Shown here: piece after piece, positions 58,971 through 64,000 of the stretch
How positions within the stretch are numbered: the first letter of the stretch is position 1
Layout: every line of letters begins with the position of its first letter
Source of the DNA: Galeruca laticollis
Taxonomy: Eukaryota; Arthropoda; Insecta; Coleoptera; Chrysomelidae
NCBI GenBank assembly: GCA_963921935.1
Contig: OY998185.1
Coordinates: 1,714,001-1,778,000, forward strand
DNA: 64,000 nucleotides
Direction: 5' to 3'
Notes under the pieces: generated by a model
The model's input: the letters and a program-made list of their open reading frames with translations, nothing else
Databases searched by the model: none
Told to the model about the DNA's origin: nothing
Position numbers and translations under genes: made by a program

Positions 58971-59940
58971 TGATAACTTAGGTAAACTTTAAATAACTTT
59001 TAGAGGAAGGAAAATTTCTATATTCTGTTTCAGGTTCAAGTATCAGCATGATACCTATCAGCAGATTGCCGTAGTTATAACTAAATGGTTTAAATGCATT
59101 AAAGAAATAGTCTACTCATTTTTGGATGACAAAGATGACGGGCTCTTTTTTGGATATGTATGAACGGAAAAGACGACTCCTAGATGAATGGAGATATGGA
59201 TAAATGAAAATTGTGATTGAATCCTGCTTTAATGGTGAAATACAATTTCTCAATGAATTTGACGGAAGATTCCTCAATATCTGCGGGAGACTACTCTATG
59301 GATTGAGACTATATGTTGTTAGATTGAGGATTACCCAATTTATTTTCGGATAATGAGCGAGATAGTTCCTTTCGGGTTGTCGAAGACGACAGTCCCTTGT
59401 ATGGTGATACATCTTCTCCATATATTGTGAAGATGGATGGAGGTTTCTGTGGATTATTACTATGGTTTCAGATTGATAAAGACGATCCTTTTTACTTTTC
59501 AACTCTTTTATACGAAAAATGTGGTTTCATGATTAAATGAAGGAAACTTCCTTTGAATTCTTCAGACGATGATATATACTGAATGCTGCGATAACTTTAT
59601 AGATGCGGACTACGACGGGTTCTTGTTTGACGAGGAAGACTTAATGTACTAAAAAAATGATCGTTCGTCGATGGATTCAGAAAACGGAGGTTCTTTGACG
59701 GTTCCATCCGACGGTTTCTTTCTAGAAGCAGATAATAATGGTTGCCATCAATAATGAATGGAGAATATGGTGGTACCTATATACATGAAAGGAGGTTTCC
59801 TTGAGAAAGAAGGCTGTGGTTCATTGGGGGATGAAGAGCACAACAGATCTACTAGAAATAGGGTAAAATGGATAAATCGATGGTGCTGTTACTATATAGA
59901 GCATACATTTTATTGTACTGTTTCTGTAAATCGACTAAAC

Positions 59941-59948
59941 TATATAAA
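59941..59948 (+). promoter_or_regulatory. Possible TATA box, block 1
   Basis: TATATAAA is followed by TTTGATGG and, after about 40 bases, TCAGACTCA. The same TATATAAATTTGATGG string is kept in block 2 at 63074, although the surroundings have diverged. It lies 146 bases before a short intron donor. There is no transcript evidence. Confidence 0.3.
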
Positions 59949-59952
59949 TTTG

Positions 59953-60214
59953 ATGGGTCCATTACACGAAGACGGACCCGCCCTTTCAGACTCAGCACGA
60001 CTATACCATATAAGTGACCACTTTTATTCGGGTTTCGAAGATTTCACTATTACCGTGGCTTTTATCACACATCCATTGATATTATTGTAAGACACACAAT
60101 CTTTTCTAACGACACCTTCTCTAAACTACTATTTTCAATTTCAGATGTTTTAAAATAAACGCATACGATTCCAGGACGGACAATGGTGGCGCGGTTCCAG
60201 GGAAACAATGGTGA
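59953..60214 (+). CDS. Candidate two-exon small frame, block 1
   Basis: ATG 59953 just after the TATA-like box opens MGPLHEDGPALSDS and stays open to the donor at 60087. After the 58-nt intron (60087-60144) the frame goes on as CFKINAYDSRTDNGG and ends at a TGA near 60212-60214. In block 2 the first exon has a TAA soon after its ATG, so the copy there is broken, although exon 2 ends with a similar KQW-stop. No family is recognised. A longer unspliced frame from 59758 overlaps it. Confidence 0.2.
60087..60144 (+). other. 58-nt intron, block 1
   Basis: GTAAGACACAC to TTTTCAATTTCAG: a good donor, a pyrimidine-rich end and AG. The length is identical in block 2. Confidence 0.55.
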
Positions 60215-60620
60215 TGGCGGTTCTATGGGGACAATAATGATGGCGGTTCCAGGGGAGCAATAGTGATGGCGGTTCCAGGGGAGCAATAGTGATGGTGGTT
60301 CCGGGACGAAAATGGCGATGATTCTACCAGGACGGTGTGGGGATGCTTCCAGGACGGACAATAGCGATGTTGGTGTTGGGAGACATCGATTACTGCTTTA
60401 TTCCAATTAATCTGGTGATGGTTCCAGTATTGCACTGACGATTTTTCCAGTATTGCACTGACGATGTATCCAGTATTGCACTGACAATGTTTCCAATATA
60501 GCATTGACAATGGTTCCAGAAAAAGCAGTTGCAGTGCATGTTCCAGAACTATCGATTGCAGCGGAGGTTCCAGAAAAGATAACGGCGGCGATGGTTCCAT
60601 CACGAGAATTGGTGGTTATT
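60170..60620. repeat. Degenerate GGTTCCAG minisatellite, left flank
   Basis: Repeated words GGTTCCAGG, GGACAATGG and GTGATGGCGG at about 27-33 base spacing, then a TTCCAGTATTGCACTGAC variant repeated three times (60421-60485). It is related to the 24-bp array but irregular. Confidence 0.8.
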
Positions 60621-60719
60621 GAAGAATAATGGTATGGCTTTTCCTGACTGGGCGAAAGAGAAAGCGGTTCCAGAATTAACAATGAACGGGACCGTTCAAG
60701 GGCGCAATGGTCAGGCAGA

Positions 60720-61188
60720 TTCCAGGAAGACCAATGGCGACGTTTTCAGGAAGATCAATAGCGACGTTTTCAGGAAGACCAATGGTGGCGTTTTCAGGAA
60801 TACCAATGGCGACGTATTCAGGAAGACCGATGGCGACGTTTCCAAGAAGACCGATGGCGACGTTTCCAGGAGGATCAAAAGCGGCGTTTGCAAGAAGACC
60901 GATAGCGACGTTTCCAGGAGGATCAAAAGCGACGTTTCCAGGAAGACCAATAAAAACGTTTCTAGGTTAACCAAGGGTGACATTTCCAGGAAGGCCATGG
61001 CGACGTTTCCAGGAAGATCAATGGCGACGTTTCCAGGAAGATCAATGGCGACGTTTCCAGGAAGATCAATGGCGACGTTTCCAGGAAGATCAATGGCGAC
61101 GGTTCCAGGAAGACCAATGGCGACGTTTCCAGGAAGACCAATGGCGACGTTTCCAGGAAGACCAATGGCGACGTTTCTAGTAGGAATA
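60720..61188. repeat. 24-bp minisatellite, about 20 copies
   Basis: The unit combines CCAGGAAGACCAATGG and CGACGTTT. The right half (about 61000-61188) is nearly perfect and the left half degenerate. Because 24 is a multiple of 3, each frame gives an eight-residue repeat (FQEDQWRR or MATFPGRS on +), and several frames on both strands are open. Confidence 0.95.
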
Positions 61189-61560
61189 GACACGACGGTG
61201 GTTCAGGAAGTGCAATGGCAGTGAGGGTTCCAGGGAGGATAATGGTGACAACAGTACCAGGAAAGGGAACAGTAATTACGGTTCCAGGAATGGCAACAGT
61301 AATTACGGTTCCAGGAATGGCAACTGTTTCAGAAGGGTTATAGGTAGTTATAGGTAGACAGCAATGGCTTTCCAGAAAGGACAATAGCGTTATGAAGTTT
61401 CCAGAAACGGGAATGGTTCTTGAGAAGGCAAAGGAGGGGTCAGTTGAAGAGTTAGCGACAACGGCTTTTCCAGTAAAAATAATCGCGACTACGGTTCCAT
61501 GAAGGATCTTGGTGACGACGGCTCCAGAATGGATTAGCGGTGACAGTTCACGTAATAAGC
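61189..61560. repeat. Degenerate GGTTCCAG minisatellite, right flank
   Basis: It continues the same word set, including GTAATTACGGTTCCAGGAAT twice (61271-61322), then fades out before block 2. Confidence 0.75.
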
Positions 61561-61865
61561 GGTGGCGGCTCTGGTATGTGTAAGCGGCGGCGGAGGTTTT
61601 GTAAAATAACAGGCGTTTCTCGTCGCAACGTAGGTAAACTTTTAAAACAACTTTTAGAGGAAGAAAAATTTCGATATTTTATTTCAGGTATTTTCAAGTA
61701 TCAGCATGAGACCTACCTGCAGTTTGCCGTAGTTATGAATAATTGGTTTAACTGTATTCAAGTATTTCTGAGATTGGAAAAACGATGGCTTCTTGATGGA
61801 TGAAGAAGATTGTTATTCTTAAGTACCATTACGAATAAATAAATAAAATTCAATGATTATGACGT

Positions 61866-61995
61866 TTCATTGATGCATGGAGAAGATGGTTCCTGGATAT
61901 ATGGAGAAGACGGTTCCTGGATGGATGGAGAGAGACTTCGTGCATGGATGAATGGAGAAGACGGTTCATGGGTGGATGGATGGAGTAGACGGTTA
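61866..61995. repeat. GGATGGAGAAGACGGTTCC-type short repeat
   Basis: Four to five copies of an approximately 24-30 bp unit built from ATGGATGGAGAAGACGG and TTCCTGG. One frame gives DGEDGSW. Scattered single copies occur across both blocks. Confidence 0.8.
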
Positions 61996-63073
61996 CTGAA
62001 TTGACGGCGAAAAATTTTTTCGGATGTATGGAGTTGATTACTAAATTAATGATGATTGTTATTCTCGGATTAATGCTGAAAACGGTTCCTTATGTATGCG
62101 AACGATTAGGTATCTATATGGATGAAACTGGCAACTCATTTTTTGAAGACAAAGGTGATAGGCTCTTTTTTGGATATGTGACTATTCCTTGACGGATGGA
62201 GGTGTCTTAGCATATTTACGATGGTATCTGGATGGACGGAGAAGACTACTCCTAGATGAATGGAAATGACGGATAAATGAAAATTATTATTGAATTCTGC
62301 TGGAATGGAGAATACAATTTCTGGATGAATTTGTAAGATGGTTCCTCAATATCTTATCTTTGTGGATCGAGACTATTTGTTGTTAGATAAAGAATTACAC
62401 AATTCCTTTTCGTATGACTAAGACGACAGTTGCTTGTTGTATGGTGATAAATATTCCCCATAGATTGTGAAGATGGATGGAGATTTCGGTGGATTATTAC
62501 TATAGTTCAAGGATGGATAAAGTCGACCGTTTCTGAATAGTTAGTTAACTTATCCTTGATATATGAAGATTACTTGTCCTTGATCAAATTAGGTTACTTT
62601 TCTAGACTGATAGAGATTATAGTTCCTTCGTTATGAAAAATATTGTTTTATGATTAAATGAAGGGGACAGTTCCTTTGAATTCTTAAGATGATATATACT
62701 GAATACGATGGTTCATTGATAGATGCGGACTACGACGGTTTCTTGTTTGCTGAGGAAGACGACTGCAACTTAATGTACGAAGATAATACGGTTCATCGAT
62801 GGATCTGGAAAACGGCGATTCCCTGACTGATGGACTGACCACGACTTCTTTATAGAAACAGAAAATAACTGTCGCTATCAATGATGAATGGGAATATAGT
62901 GATTCCTTTTTAGATAAAAGGACGCGCGCTTAAAAATAAGGAAGGCTGAGATTCCTTAGTGGATGAAGAGCACAACAGATCTATTAGAACGAGGTTAAAA
63001 TGGACACATCGGTGGTACTGTTAGTATTGAGAACATAACTATTATTGTACTGTTATCTGTAAATCATCTACCC

Positions 63074-63081
63074 TATATAAA
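63074..63081 (+). promoter_or_regulatory. Possible TATA box, block 2
   Basis: The copy of the TATATAAA seen at 59941, 153 bases before the block 2 intron-like segment. Confidence 0.3.
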
Positions 63082-63226
63082 TTTGATGGATCCATTCCAT
63101 GAAGACGGCTCTGCCATTTCATACTCACCACGACTATACCATGGTCTATAATGCATGGATTATTCACCACTTTCGAAGATTTAACTATTACCGTGGCTCT
63201 TATCACACTTCTCGATTGATATAAAT

Positions 63227-63284
63227 GTAAGACACAAAATCTTTTGTAACGATATCTTCTCTAAGCTACTATTTTCAATTTCAG
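63227..63284 (+). other. 58-nt intron, block 2
   Basis: GTAAGACACAA to TTTTCAATTTCAG, the counterpart of 60087-60144. Both splice signals and the length are kept. Confidence 0.55.
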
Positions 63285-63379
63285 ATGTTTCAAATTATTG
63301 AATTACACGAAGCGATATCACTTGAGATTCCAATACGGGTCAACTTGTCCAGAACGAGAAATAACGTCTACAATTTCAG

Positions 63380-64000
63380 GACGGACAATGGTGGCGACGG
63401 TTCCAGAGAAACAATGGTGAGGGCGGTTCCAGAGAAACAATGGTTATGGCGGTTCCAGGGGGCAATAATGATGGCGGTTCCAGAGGACAATAATGATAGC
63501 GGTTCCGAGGGGGCAATGGTGATGGCGGTTCCCCAGGACGGAAATGGTGATGGTGGTTCCAGGACGGAAATGGTGATACGTTTCCAGGATGGAAATGGTG
63601 ATGATGCTTTCTGGACGGACAATGGCGATATAGGTGTTGGGAGATAGCGATTAATGCAGATAATGTGGTGATGGTTCCAGTATTGCATTGACGATGTTTC
63701 CAATATGGCATTGACAATGTTTCCAGAAAAAGCAATTGGGGTGCAGCAATAGTTCTTTTACGGATAGTAGAGACGATTCCAGTATGGGCAAGCAGCGTTT
63801 GCTCCAGGAAGAAAAATGGTATGGTATTTCGAGACCGAGCGAACGAGAAGGCGGTTCAAAGATGAACAATGAACTCGACCGTTCAAGGTAGACCAATGGT
63901 GGAGCCGATTCCAGGAAGGACAATGATAACTGTTCCAGGCAGAGCTATGGATAAAACAGTTTCACGAAGGACATTAAAGCGACGTTTTCAGGTAGACCAA
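63380..64000. repeat. Degenerate minisatellite of block 2
   Basis: The same GGTTCCAG / GGACAATGG / GTGATGG words as 60170-60620, including the TATTGCATTGACGATG variant and, near the window end, CGACGTTTTCAGG like the 24-bp unit. It continues past the window. Confidence 0.85.

Larger units (their letters stand above)
58975..61620 (+). repeat. Repeat block 1 of the right-hand locus
   Basis: It begins GGTAAACTTTAAATAAC and matches the start of block 2 (GGTAAACTTTTAAAACAAC at 61633). Shared blocks in order: CAAGTATCAGCATGA, GGCTCTTTTTTGGATATGT, a GATTGAGACTAT.TTGTTGTTAGAT-like segment, GAAGAGCACAACAGATCTA, TATATAAATTTGATG, the 58-nt intron and GGACGGACAATGGTGGCG. The last third is minisatellite. 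It carries no recognised gene. Confidence 0.8.
61625..64000 (+). repeat. Repeat block 2 of the right-hand locus (runs off the window)
   Basis: A diverged copy of block 1 with the same order of shared segments, offset by 2.65 kb at the start and 3.14 kb at the intron. The difference includes the extra GGATGGAG-type repeats near 61866-61995. Its minisatellite part (from about 63380) continues beyond 64000. Confidence 0.8.

Noticed and set aside
60711..61193. Long minus-strand frame with repeated GNVAIDLP-like residues (and other long overlapping frames on both strands)
   Set aside because: The 24-bp period keeps any frame open once one unit is stop-free. No start context, splice signal or codon evidence favours these strands.
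1..64000. tRNA, rRNA or other structured RNA genes
   Set aside because: None was recognised on reading. A covariance-model search was not possible here.

Overview
The window looks like AT-rich insect (at least arthropod) nuclear DNA. The evidence is Jockey- and I-type LINEs, a piggyBac element, a FLYWCH/MULE DNA transposon, a hAT-type MITE, a TATA-promoter gene with an AATAAA signal, and intron-like GT-AG segments of about 40-60 nt. I cannot name the species. Almost no ordinary host gene is visible; one intronless 117-codon gene near 31.3 kb is the best candidate.

Layout. 1-14.4 kb holds five copies of one Jockey-clade LINE family: A, B and C on +, D and E on -. C and D are near full length, with ORF1 carrying zinc knuckles and ORF2 carrying endonuclease and reverse transcriptase. 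The ORFs overlap by 11 nt in both. D is split by a 675-bp Crypton-like insertion ending in a 120-bp palindrome. 14.4-18.65 kb is a broken protein-primed type B DNA polymerase of the Polinton/Maverick (adintovirus-like) kind, interrupted by an 842-bp insertion ending in (CT)30. 18.95-21.19 kb is a degenerate piggyBac element with TTAA target duplications. 21.65-29.41 kb is a MULE flanked by a 10-bp target duplication, with terminal inverted repeats built from a short TTCGAAGAATT-like unit; a full-length I-type LINE (endonuclease-RT-RNase H) sits inside it. 30.0-30.3 kb is a hAT-type MITE.

31.0-36.3 kb contains the small TATA-driven gene, a 533-bp tandem duplication and an inverted repeat, in otherwise unremarkable AT-rich DNA. 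36.3-58.97 kb is the most unusual part: a hierarchical tandem array, with about ten units of roughly 2.0 kb (some about 1.5-1.6 kb). Each unit carries about ten GT-AG intron-like segments of about 22-54 nt between exon-like blocks. Several blocks remain open and phase-consistent across the intron-like gaps. In three copies a Kozak-like ATG opens a three-exon frame of 83-84 codons. I do not recognise the protein. The array may be a tandemly amplified, partly decayed, small-exon gene family, or a satellite born from one.

58.97-64 kb is a second repeated locus: two diverged copies of a 2.6-3.1 kb block. Each copy has a conserved TATATAAA, a 58-nt intron and minisatellite DNA, including about 20 copies of a 24-bp unit (8 codons) at 60.72-61.19 kb. 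It continues past the window end.
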